Positions 9,359 through 16,541 of a DNA stretch of 64,000 nucleotides are shown piece by piece. The notes below the pieces were generated by a model, which was not told where the DNA came from, did no database searches, and saw only the letters and a list, made by a program, of their open reading frames with translations. The stretch spans positions 124,001 through 188,000 of the forward strand of contig CBDAVB010000027.1 in assembly GCA_965200795.1 (NCBI GenBank), written 5' to 3'. This DNA is from Parashewanella sp965200795 (GTDB lineage: Bacteria; Pseudomonadota; Gammaproteobacteria; Enterobacterales; Shewanellaceae). The first letter of the stretch is position 1, and every line of letters begins with the position of its first letter. The translations under genes and the position numbers were made by a program.

Positions 9359-10048
9359 ATGATACCAAACGAGATTACCGCACCCTCAGTCAGTATAAAT
9401 AGCCAAGATGGTATAAATAAAAACAAAACACCTCCAACAACGCTTTATTTGGGGGGGAATCGCAAATTTGACGTTAATTTCAGTTCAGGCACATCGCATC
9501 ATTACTTAGACAAAAAACCTCTTTCCCAAACAGAAAAATCCGACGGCAAATTTTCCTCTCTCCCCAGGTTGAGCCTTTCTCCCCGAATAAGAAAGACCGC
9601 CACTCTTCCTCCGCCACCTTCGTTATTACCTTCTCCTGCAGCAATAAAACATAAAGCAACTATCAAACAGATAGAGCCGTCAAATGAGGTTTGCGGCGCT
9701 AATGAATTGTTATCATTGAAAAACACTGGCGGATTAGAGCGGAAAAGCAGAAAGCGGGTATTCGCGCATACCGAAATAGATTCTGCTGCTATCAAAAAAA
9801 TACAAGACGATATTAAAAAAGGCCTTAGTCTAGAAGAGTTACATAAAAGGTACGGGAAAAGACGTGACAGCACTACCAATCAATATTTTAGTGAAGAATA
9901 TAAAGATTGTTACTTTTCAGAAAGATTTCTTAATGTGATGCTTATTTGCTCGGATTGTTCGAATTCCAAGCAGCTAAAAATAGAACAAAAAACAACAGTC
10001 CTTCCATCCGACTATAAGATGAAATTAAGACAATCAATTAGACCGTAG
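9359..10048 (+). CDS. Hypothetical protein, Pro/Ser-rich N-terminal half
   Basis: I do not recognise this protein. From the ATG at 9359 it is 229 residues long; the frame is open for 31 more codons upstream, but those lie inside the MITE and are probably not original coding sequence. The first 120 residues are low in complexity, rich in Ser, Pro, Lys and Thr (for example TATLPPPPSLLPSPAAIKHK). The second half has a short helical stretch (DSAAIKKIQDDIKKGLSLEELHKRYGKR) that could be a helix-turn-helix, and a CSDC pair near the C-terminus. No signal peptide or membrane segment. Before the MITE/IS630 block arrived it may have lain directly after the PPR-like gene. A secreted-effector role is possible but unsupported. 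Confidence 0.5.
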   Translation: MIPNEITAPSVSINSQDGINKNKTPPTTLYLGGNRKFDVNFSSGTSHHYLDKKPLSQTEKSDGKFSSLPRLSLSPRIRKTATLPPPPSLLPSPAAIKHKATIKQIEPSNEVCGANELLSLKNTGGLERKSRKRVFAHTEIDSAAIKKIQDDIKKGLSLEELHKRYGKRRDSTTNQYFSEEYKDCYFSERFLNVMLICSDCSNSKQLKIEQKTTVLPSDYKMKLRQSIRP

Positions 10049-10164
10049 GGAAGGTGACTACTACCCGCCGTGAATGGCGAGGCTTGTTCTTTTTCAGGCC
10101 GCTCAGTTCATGACTGGATTTACGCAAGCCTCCACAAGCGGAAACGACGAATCCCGCCTAATAA

Positions 10165-10225
10165 TTGGTAAACCCCCAGCTCTGCTGGGGAGACTCGCAT
10201 AGGTTCTAACGATACCGTCAGTAGC
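10165..10225. repeat. Palindromic repeat, copy 1 (second copy near 48911)
   Basis: The hairpin CCCCAGCTCTGCTGGGG preceded by GGTAAACC and followed by AGACTCGCATAGGTTCTAACGA closely resembles 48911-48980 (CCCCCGGCTGTGCCGGGGG then AGTCTCGCACAGATCC), and both continue to a ...CGxTxxxGTTACxT segment. It lies upstream of an IS200/IS605 transposase remnant, so it may be a terminal hairpin of such an element. Confidence 0.5.
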
Positions 10226-10270
10226 GTTACTTAAAGGTAGACAGGAAATTTCGCGGGAAAGGATTTCCGG

Positions 10271-10384
10271 GCTCGTGGTTACTTCGTTTCAACAGTTAGT
10301 TTAGACGAGGATGTTGTAGGGAAATGCATCGGAAATCAAGAAAAGGAAGATGAGCACCGAGACCGGTTAAAGTTTGGAATATAG
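10271..10384 (+). pseudogene. IS200/IS605-family TnpA remnant (C-terminal end only)
   Basis: Frame translation gives ARGYFVSTVSLDEDVV then GKCIGNQEKEDEHRDRLKFG and a stop. This is the C-terminal end of the Y1 transposase TnpA, in which the catalytic Tyr helix usually reads like KYI.nQ; here the Tyr position is Cys. Nothing of the first two thirds of the gene (including the HUH motif) is seen in frame. It is a decayed fragment. Confidence 0.65.
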
Positions 10385-10470
10385 TGCGCTTTACCATCAA
10401 GCAAGAGTAACGCCGTAAAGTGCTGAAGACGGGCGTCAGAAAAGTGAAAAAAACTTATAGTCGGCTACTT
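10385..10470. repeat. Partial copy of MITE-like repeat family 2
   Basis: ATCAAGCAAGAGTAACG ... GGGCGTCAGAAAAGTG, ending in CTTATAGTCGGCTACTT, closely matches the right half of the element at 14954-15118. The left end is not recognisable. The rest of the 10049-10556 gap contains no gene. Confidence 0.6.
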
Positions 10471-10556
10471 AGCTTTGGTATCTTCAGCCTGCCGCTCGAT
10501 TTGAATGTTACTGAATACATGAAAGCACCTCAAACTTTTATCTGAAATTCAACGCA

Positions 10557-11267
10557 TCACAAATGAAGCATTTCTTTGATAAATGGAATAGTTAACTTTC
10601 TTTGATGAACCATTGAAGCTTTATCCAGCTTATCTAGCACATCAAAGAGTGTCCTTAGATCCCGCCGCAAACGATTGAGTAAGAACTTGCCGACATCTTC
10701 CGGTAACTGAAGTCCGCGCATTGAAGCCCGTCTTTGCAAAGCCGCCAACTTATCTTCATCGGCCATTAGTTGTAACTGATAATTTAAGCCCCACTGCATT
10801 CTTGAGGTTAAATCAGGCAGCATAAATTTGACGTCCTTAGGGTTTTGGCTGGAGCTTACGATTAGGCTGGAATCAGAAGATTCGACGATTCTGTTGAACA
10901 GATCAAATACTGCCTCTTCCCAGATAGGATGACCAGAAATCGCATCAATATCATCGATACAAATCAAATTAACCGTCTCTAAACTTTCTAAAAGCGCTGG
11001 GGAGATGCTAGCGTGAATGCCTAATGGAATATAAAAGCTGGTTCGTTCATGTTCATTAGCATGAGCGCATGCCGCATGAAGCAGATGCGTCCGACCGGAT
11101 TTTTCTGGTCCCCAGAGATAAATGGAAGAATTTTTCTCTCCGGTTGCGAAAGCTTGAAGCTCACTAATTAACTCATCATTTCCCGCCGCCGGATAATAAC
11201 TGTTAAAAGTTTCATCGTCTGGCAAATATACTGGTAAAGAAAGTTGTAATGGTGAGTTTTGTGTCAC
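10557..11267 (-). CDS. hda: DnaA regulatory inactivator Hda
   Basis: A 236-residue AAA+ protein related to DnaA domain III, the usual Hda length. The N-terminus carries QLSLPVYLPDDETF; the QLSLP segment is the clamp-binding motif through which Hda sits on the DNA-loaded beta clamp and stimulates ATP hydrolysis by DnaA after initiation. The Walker A region is modified (LWGPEKSGRTHLLHAAC) as is common in Hda. Walker B is LICIDDIDAISG, the sensor region SSSQNPKDVKFMLPDLTSRMQWG, and the box VIII Arg lies in LLNRLRRDLRTLFDVLDKLD. It lies 71 bp downstream of the DUF2066 gene on the same strand, an arrangement known from many Gammaproteobacteria, so the two may be cotranscribed. Confidence 0.96.
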   Translation of the reverse strand: MTQNSPLQLSLPVYLPDDETFNSYYPAAGNDELISELQAFATGEKNSSIYLWGPEKSGRTHLLHAACAHANEHERTSFYIPLGIHASISPALLESLETVNLICIDDIDAISGHPIWEEAVFDLFNRIVESSDSSLIVSSSQNPKDVKFMLPDLTSRMQWGLNYQLQLMADEDKLAALQRRASMRGLQLPEDVGKFLLNRLRRDLRTLFDVLDKLDKASMVHQRKLTIPFIKEMLHL

Positions 11268-11338
11268 TCAAAGTATCTCAATTAATAAGATTTAAGCGCA
11301 TTGTAACATGGCGATTCTGAAAATCTATCTCGTTATTT

Positions 11339-12394
11339 TCATTGCCACATATATTGCTGTTTTATTGATCTTTTACCGCTGTAGTCAGGTTCTACGGCTT
11401 TGATTTTAGGGTCAAGCTTTAATAATTTAAGCATATCAGCTTCGTTACCGTACAAATCTAAAGCTACAGACAGGGTGGTTTTTTTTAAGCCGCAGATATG
11501 TGCCGACTTAACTGAGGTCAGTGAATTAATATAACGTTCAATTTCTATGGCTTTTGATAAACTATCAACACCAATAAACTCCAGCGTTACTCTTGAGTTT
11601 TCACTGTTAGCGGTTACTGAATATTCTCTTGAAAAATAATTGGCTAAAGGCTTGATAACGTCTGAAACAAGTACATCAATTTGTTTCGCCTCGCCATTAT
11701 ACTGATAAACAGGTCGAAGTATCCCTTCCTGATTTTGCGGGTATAACTTCAGCTCAAAATGATAAATGTCTCCCTGCTTTTCAATATTCACAAGAGCATA
11801 ATATTCGACACCATAGCGTTGATTGAGGGTATGGATTTGATTGACAAATGAGCCTTTAATATCTGACACAGTAACTCTGGTTACTTCATCAAAGTCCACA
11901 ATCGGCAGCACTATAGGTAAGGCAACGGCTTCGGCCTCAGATTTTAAAGTGATAACAAACTCATTATCTGATGAATCACTTTCAATAGTGTTTAATTCTC
12001 CGCCGTCAAAAGCTATCCAAGTGATAGTTAACGGTCTGTTTTTGCTCCAAATCGGCACTTTGGCGTTTCTAAGCAGTTCAATAATTTTTGATTCTGAGAA
12101 TTGAGCTTTTAAGTACAACTTGCCGTTATTTTCAAAATAAGAAAACTGATTCATCAGATTACTTGGATTACGCAACGCGCTTTTTATTGCCGGGTTATCA
12201 AATGCATACTCATTGCCGACATGTTTGAAAATAACTTGTTTTAAACCATTCCGAAAAGCGAGATGGCGTTGTGATTTGGATTGGTTCTGAACAGCAATAT
12301 CAACGTCAGACAGGTTTTCAACAGTCACAGCGTAACAAAGCGCAGAAAGGAAACTTAAAGCGATCGCAATTAATGTCTGAGCAACTGATTTCAA
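11339..12394 (-). CDS. DUF2066 domain-containing exported protein
   Basis: A 351-residue protein with a Sec signal peptide (MKSVAQTLIAIALSFLSALC, cleavage expected after AYA/AVT). It matches the DUF2066 family by the segments AVQNQSKSQRHLAFRNGLKQVIFKHVGN near the N-terminus, YLKAQFSESKIIELLRNAKVPIWSKNRPLTITWIAFD in the middle, and a C-terminal ferredoxin-like half (VTLEFIGVDSLSKAIEIERYINSLTSVKSA). The family is found next to hda or perM-like genes in gammaproteobacteria; its function is not established. It is probably periplasmic. It is the first gene of a likely two-gene unit with hda. Confidence 0.85.
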   Translation of the reverse strand: MKSVAQTLIAIALSFLSALCYAVTVENLSDVDIAVQNQSKSQRHLAFRNGLKQVIFKHVGNEYAFDNPAIKSALRNPSNLMNQFSYFENNGKLYLKAQFSESKIIELLRNAKVPIWSKNRPLTITWIAFDGGELNTIESDSSDNEFVITLKSEAEAVALPIVLPIVDFDEVTRVTVSDIKGSFVNQIHTLNQRYGVEYYALVNIEKQGDIYHFELKLYPQNQEGILRPVYQYNGEAKQIDVLVSDVIKPLANYFSREYSVTANSENSRVTLEFIGVDSLSKAIEIERYINSLTSVKSAHICGLKKTTLSVALDLYGNEADMLKLLKLDPKIKAVEPDYSGKRSIKQQYMWQ

Positions 12395-12512
12395 AATAAA
12401 ATTCCGTTAATTTTTTAAAATAAAAAAGGAGTTTATCACGTAAACGTGTAGTAAACCTCATCTTCTGTCAATAAATCAACCACCTGAAATTCTTTGCCAT
12501 GTTCATAAAAAT

Positions 12513-12930
12513 TTGAAGGTAATAACCATGGCAAAGACGCGAACGCCTGAGCAAGCATCAAACATTAGTCGAAAACAGCGGCAAAGTGACATCACGGATA
12601 CGGCATTTTGTCGTGAGCAAAAAATTCTATTAGTGGCTTTTATCGTCATAAAAACACTGACTGCGCCCTGTTCGCAAACGGCTTTTGCACAAGCGGCAGC
12701 GGGGTCTGGGCATCAGGAAACACATGTAACTCAAACTTTACCTGCTGACATCATCTTACTTCAGCAATTATTGCCGGAGTAACAGGCGCTGCTCGAAGCT
12801 AAAGATCATGAGCTTGAAGCTAAAGACGATAAGATTGCTGAGCTGACTAAAACGTATCAAAACTGGCTTGAGCAATTACGTCTTGCTCAACACAAGCGTT
12901 TTGGTCAAAAAGGCGAGGTATCTTTTTATG
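12513..12930 (+). pseudogene. IS66-family transposase (TnpC) N-terminal remnant
   Basis: An 89-codon open frame from 12513 ends in LPADIILLQQLLPE and a TAA stop. In the same frame after that stop comes QALLEAKDHELEAKDDKIAE then LTKTYQNWLEQLRLAQHKRFGQKGE, the N-terminal coiled-coil and LRLAQHKRFG signature of IS66 TnpC. The gene is interrupted by the stop and ends at 12920, where a palindromic repeat begins; the catalytic domain is missing. The first 70 codons (MAKTRTPEQASNISRKQRQS) are not part of a domain I recognise. Confidence 0.65.
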
Positions 12931-12935
12931 TTATC

Positions 12936-12961
12936 GTCACTCCAGCCTTTGCTGGAGTGAC
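12936..12961. repeat. Perfect 11-bp palindrome repeat
   Basis: GTCACTCCAGC-CTTT-GCTGGAGTGAC is a perfect hairpin. A half copy (CTGCTTTCGCAGGAGTGAC) lies at about 33484-33502, so this is a dispersed repeat family. The rest of 12962-13129 shows no gene. Confidence 0.6.
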
Positions 12962-13129
12962 AAAACATAAACGTCATTGGTCAGTTCGCTTCAAGGGGCG
13001 GGGAATTAACCCCGAAGAGATTAAAAGACTTTGCCGAACGCAAAAAAAAGCTGGCCGGCGGTTATCATCGGCGGCGAAAGCAGCGGAGAATTAACAAAGT
13101 CAAGAATTTGTTTAACGGTAGAGTCCAAA

Positions 13130-13152
13130 AAAGGCCGCTTTCAGCGGCCTTT
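13130..13152 (-). terminator. grxD: Intrinsic terminator of grxD
   Basis: The perfect hairpin AAAGGCCGCT-TTC-AGCGGCCTTT lies just after the grxD stop. On the minus strand it continues into a run of T residues. Confidence 0.85.
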
Positions 13153-13157
13153 GTTAC

Positions 13158-13496
13158 TTAGTCTCCTGACTCAACTCGATATTTATCAGCAGTTTCTTTT
13201 ATTAATGGTTGTAACTCGCCCTTGTGGAACATCTCAACCACGATGTCACAACCACCAATTAATTCACCCTCTACCCATAATTGCGGAAAAGTAGGCCAAT
13301 TTGCATACTTTGGTAACTCCGCGCGAATATCCGGATGTTGCAAAATATCAACATAAGCAAACTGCTCTCCGCAGTTAATCAAGATTTGAGCAACCTGAGA
13401 TGAAAAGCCGCAACTAGGCAATTTCGGAGAACCTTTCATGTAAATAATGATCGGGTTTTCGCTGATTTGCTGTTTAATTTTTTCGACAGTTTCCAT
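13158..13496 (-). CDS. grxD: Monothiol glutaredoxin 4
   Basis: A 112-residue protein (E. coli GrxD is 115). The monothiol active site is KLPSCGFSSQ, with CGFS in place of the dithiol CPYC. The preceding KGSPK and the following WPTFPQLWVEGELIGGCDIV carry the glutathione-binding TFPQ and GGCD residues. Monothiol glutaredoxins bind a [2Fe-2S] cluster with glutathione and, with BolA proteins, carry or store clusters in the cytosol. The gene stands alone and has its own terminator. Confidence 0.96.
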   Translation of the reverse strand: METVEKIKQQISENPIIIYMKGSPKLPSCGFSSQVAQILINCGEQFAYVDILQHPDIRAELPKYANWPTFPQLWVEGELIGGCDIVVEMFHKGELQPLIKETADKYRVESGD

Positions 13497-13605
13497 TTTA
13501 TATCCTGTTCACACGACATTAGTTGCATGTATTGTACGCCACAATGGATAAGAACAAAATCCTATTATTTGCGGAGGCTTATCAAGTTAATCTAAAATTT
13601 TCTAA

Positions 13606-13840
13606 GCCGTTTTAGTCTGAGTATGCCTGGCATCAGCTGAAATAATCGTACCTTCGGTATCAATACAATCAAGCGTTAATCACATGGTTTCAATTTCATA
13701 TTTCTTGCCCGAAGACTCTTGCGGGTAAATCGATAAGCCGCTTTCAGCAACCATGTCTCCCATGAGATGTATGGCCTGCGTATGACGATTTGCTCCGGAG
13801 CCCCTCATGATTCTGCCATCAAAAGCAATGTATTCTTTGT
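13606..13840 (-). pseudogene. ISAs1-family transposase remnant
   Basis: On the minus strand the frame reads EYIAFDGRIMRGSGANRHTQ, AIHLMGDMVAESGLSIYPQE, then KKYEIETM and a stop, followed after a one-base shift by LTLDCIDTEGTIISADARHTQ. This is the central part of an ISAs1-family (H-repeat) transposase: IDGK.lRGS..a..aiHlvsA...e.gl...q....KSNEI...p.lL..LDi.G.ivT.DA..tQ. Several catalytic positions are lost. The remainder of 13497-14282 probably contains more of this element but I cannot read it in frame. Confidence 0.6.
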
Positions 13841-14282
13841 TTTATGATTTTCTTTGTTTATTTGCCGAGGAAACAAAACAACTTAAACCTTGCTCTGCGG
13901 GTATTAGATTTATGATGCGGGCAGTTAAATGGCGAACAGGAATGTCGTGAGGAAACTTTCGATATTGTCATAGCCACTCAAGTTTGCTCCTTTCAAAGAT
14001 TTCAAAATGTTTTCAACCTGTCGCTCCGGAAAGAATCGCATTCAGGGTTAGAAAAATAATATTCTGTAAATCATGGAGTTTGTTTTATCACTAAGAGTAT
14101 CGTCAATGCTTTTTGTCTGGCCTATAAGGTCTGAACTATCCATGTTTAATCCTGTAAATTATTAAAATTGCAAGATCTGATCATCAAAAAGTGTGATAGT
14201 TCAACCATATTGAAAATATTTTAAACATCTAAACGTCTATGTTCCCGCCCTGTGTCAACTAAATTAATTATGCAAACAATGA

Positions 14283-14310
14283 TTCACATCACAGAATTTA
14301 TCAGTACAAT
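14283..14310 (+). promoter_or_regulatory. Possible sodB promoter
   Basis: TTCACA (14283-14288), a 16-bp spacer and TACAAT (14305-14310) lie 45 bp before the sodB start codon. The match is moderate and no regulator site is clear. Confidence 0.35.
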
Positions 14311-14355
14311 ACATATCTGTGAGCAATCTGATATAAGTCTATGGAGACACTACTA

Positions 14356-14940
14356 ATGGCTTTTGAATTACCTCCTTTACCATATGCAAAAAACGCACTT
14401 GAGCCGCACATTTCTCAAGAAACTCTTGAATTCCATTACGGTAAGCATCACCACACTTATGTTGTTAAACTGAATGGTCTTATTGAAGGTACTGAGTTTG
14501 AAGGCGAGTCACTTGAAGAAGTTGTTAAGACTTCAACTGGCGGTGTTTTCAACAATGCGGCTCAAGTCTGGAACCACACTTTTTACTGGAACTGCTTAGC
14601 ACCAAATGCGGGCGGCGAGCCAACCGGCGCTATTGCTGACGCAATAAGTGCGAGTTTCGGCTCCTTTGAAGATTTCAAAGCAGAATTCACTAACTCTGCT
14701 ATCGGCAACTTCGGTAGCGGCTGGACTTGGTTAGTCAAGAAAGCCGATGGCAGCCTAGCTGTCGTAAACACAAGCAATGCCGCAACGCCGCTCACTGATG
14801 ATTCAGTTACAGTTCTATTAACTGTTGATTTGTGGGAGCACGCTTACTACATTGATTACAGAAACCTTCGCCCTGATTACATGGCAAGCTTCTGGAAATT
14901 AGTTAACTGGGAATTTGTTAACCAAAACTTAGCGGGTTAA
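14356..14940 (+). CDS. sodB: Superoxide dismutase [Fe]
   Basis: A 194-residue protein beginning MAFELPPLPYAKNALEPHIS, the usual start of FeSOD. The ATG at 14356 is preferred over an in-frame ATG five codons upstream because GGAGA (14343-14347) is correctly spaced before it. Metal ligands are visible: His in LEFHYGKHHHTYV, His in VWNHTFYWN, and Asp and His in DLWEHAYYIDY. The Gln of NNAAQVWNHTF is the FeSOD-type outer-sphere residue. It removes superoxide in the cytosol as a dimer. A MITE-like element lies between this gene and a downstream hairpin terminator. Confidence 0.97.
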   Translation: MAFELPPLPYAKNALEPHISQETLEFHYGKHHHTYVVKLNGLIEGTEFEGESLEEVVKTSTGGVFNNAAQVWNHTFYWNCLAPNAGGEPTGAIADAISASFGSFEDFKAEFTNSAIGNFGSGWTWLVKKADGSLAVVNTSNAATPLTDDSVTVLLTVDLWEHAYYIDYRNLRPDYMASFWKLVNWEFVNQNLAG

Positions 14941-14953
14941 TTTCTCAGTTCAT

Positions 14954-15118
14954 AAGCGCCTGACTATAAGGTGGTTTTTTGATGTTTCTGGCGTTCAGAT
15001 CAAGTACTCTACAAGTCGCTCTTGTGCGGCAATACCGGCAGTCTTTCAAGCAAGAGTAACGTCTTAGAGCGCTTAAGACGATCGTCAGAAAAGTAAAAAA
15101 ACTTATAGTTGGGTACTT
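14954..15118. repeat. MITE-like repeat family 2, copy A
   Basis: 165 bp with imperfect inverted ends AAGCGCCTGACTATAAG and, as complement of the right end, AAGTACCCAACTATAAG. No coding capacity. Related complete copies lie at 39583-39744 and 50841-50997 (ends AAGTAGCTGACNATAA); partial copies lie at 10385-10470, near 24850 and at 41741. Confidence 0.65.
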
Positions 15119-15120
15119 AC

Positions 15121-15154
15121 AACAAAGGAGCTTCACGTTCCTTTATTGTTTTAC
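15121..15154 (+). terminator. Possible terminator, separated from sodB by a repeat
   Basis: AACAAAGGA-gcttcacgt-TCCTTTATTGTTTT can fold into a hairpin of at least 6 pairs and runs into TTTT. It could be the original sodB terminator, now displaced by the repeat at 14954-15118. Confidence 0.4.
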
Positions 15155-15225
15155 GAGTATCAGAGTCTTGTTTATGGAAAAATAGTCAGCTAACTAAGCA
15201 AAATAGATAACGCTTGTTCTTGAGT

Positions 15226-15669
15226 TTACTTTAGATATCTGAGATAAATGCGATGATCCGTTTCGTATTCAGTACTAAAGCCTACATCTTCGTAGATCGA
15301 TATTAAAGAGTCTCCATGCTCTAACGAACACCTAACGGTCGAGGCTATATCCATTTTATTTTCAATAATATCTTCAATTATGGCTTTAGATACATCTCTT
15401 TCATCGGTATCAAACCATAGTGAAATCTCTTCAATGAGCACCTGATCGACTCCTTGCTTAAGACTATACATGCCAATATCGATGCCATCATAGTTAATAA
15501 TTGTGGTTCTACCTTGTAGTAACTTACTTCTTTTTAGTTTAAAAAACTGTTCTGGGCTTGGTTGATAAGGCCACATTGAGTTTAAATATTTTTTTAGATC
15601 TTTAACACAAAGTAAATTAATAAAAGACCAATCATGATTAGAAGCTGCTCGCATCTGAATTTCTGGCAT
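15226..15669 (-). CDS. GNAT-like acetyltransferase, putative
   Basis: A 147-residue protein with the strand and helix order of a small GNAT enzyme: MRAASNHDWSFINLLCVKDL, then TTIINYDGIDIGMYSLKQGVDQVLIEEISLWFDTDERDVSKAIIED, and a C-terminal SLISIYEDVGFSTEYETDHR. The last segment resembles the (N/S)..Y.k.GF motif that ends GNAT domains. The acetyl-CoA loop (usually R/Q-x-x-G-x-G/A) is replaced by DERDVSKA, so binding is uncertain. Substrate unknown. It stands alone, flanked by repeats and IS remnants. Confidence 0.55.
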   Translation of the reverse strand: MPEIQMRAASNHDWSFINLLCVKDLKKYLNSMWPYQPSPEQFFKLKRSKLLQGRTTIINYDGIDIGMYSLKQGVDQVLIEEISLWFDTDERDVSKAIIEDIIENKMDIASTVRCSLEHGDSLISIYEDVGFSTEYETDHRIYLRYLK

Positions 15670-15946
15670 GTCGCTACCTCAAGAATATAATTCAGGAGAA
15701 AATGTATCTCCGACCTCTGCGACATGCCTGTCTAACTTTTCTTCCATTTAACTTAAAGGTAGCAAGCAACTTCACTTTATCAATTTGGCAACGCTGTTAA
15801 GGTAAAAGCATCAGGTTTCTGTATCTACTACCGCATGATATATAAGTAACTGATTTAATTACACTTTAAAAAGTCAAAATCCAATTATTAATAGTTTATG
15901 AAAATAAATTTACTAAACAGCGAATTATAAAAATGAACGTTGAATT

Positions 15947-16180
15947 ATGCCGTATGCGAAAATAAAGGATGGGATATCGAATGCCCGGTCGGCACGATAC
16001 ATGAGAGTCAGCCGTCGCAGTGTAAATGATTGGGTTAAGCGATTTAAGCAAGAAGGAATTGATGGACTAAAAAAAGCCGCGCTCAGGGCGACGCACTATC
16101 AAATGAACAATTACAGGCTAAGAAGCTACGTTTTAGATAACAGTATCAAGCCTTCTGATGGATGGTTAAAAGTATCTTTT
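15947..16180 (+). pseudogene. IS630-type transposase N-terminal remnant
   Basis: The start of a 146-codon open frame encodes ARYMRVSRRSVNDWVKRFKQ then EGIDGLKKAA, the helix-turn-helix of an IS630-type transposase. Homology is lost after about 16080, where alternative frames continue the family pattern (SNEQLQAKKL), showing frameshifts. The rest of the open frame is chance reading through another remnant. Confidence 0.6.
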
Positions 16181-16183
16181 TAC

Positions 16184-16285
16184 TTCGTAAACACAAGCCG
16201 CCATCGGCGAACTATCGAACTGTTTACGCATATCCACCGGCTGATTGTAAAGCCGGATCTCAACATTGTGACCGGGAAACAGCAT
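16184..16285 (-). pseudogene. IS66-family TnpB (Orf2) remnant
   Basis: On the minus strand, MLFPGHNVEIRLYNQPVDMR then KQFDSSPMAACVYE matches the N-terminus of IS66 TnpB (mlfp...v.lyn.PVDMRKsfDgLa.lV). Only about 34 codons remain. It abuts the IS630 remnant, so one element was inserted in or joined to the other. Confidence 0.6.
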
Positions 16286-16461
16286 TACCGGCGCATCCGC
16301 AGTGTAACACCATTGGGCAGTGACAATTCAATATCCCATGAGTGCGGGGTGCGGACTCAATTGAAGCTTCTGCTTGTGGCTGAGTGACGTTAACGGCTTG
16401 CCAGTCATCCTTGTTATCAGCTTGCCCGCTACCTCCTGGATAAAAAATACAGATAAAAGCA

Positions 16462-16493
16462 AGCTCAAACTTTACTGCGCTTTTGTTTGAGCT
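16462..16493. terminator. Hairpin between IS remnants and the lipoprotein cluster
   Basis: AGCTCAAAC / GTTTGAGCT (9 perfect pairs, loop of 14). It is placed where a terminator of the leftward lipoprotein gene would be expected, but no long T run follows on the minus strand. Confidence 0.35.
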
Positions 16494-16541
16494 GCCGAAA
16501 GAGTAACTTACGATAAAAGACTGTCAATTCAGTATCTTAAG

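Noticed and set aside
13031..13294. 87-codon open frame on the plus strand
   Set aside because: It overlaps the grxD terminator and coding region in the opposite direction and has no recognisable product.
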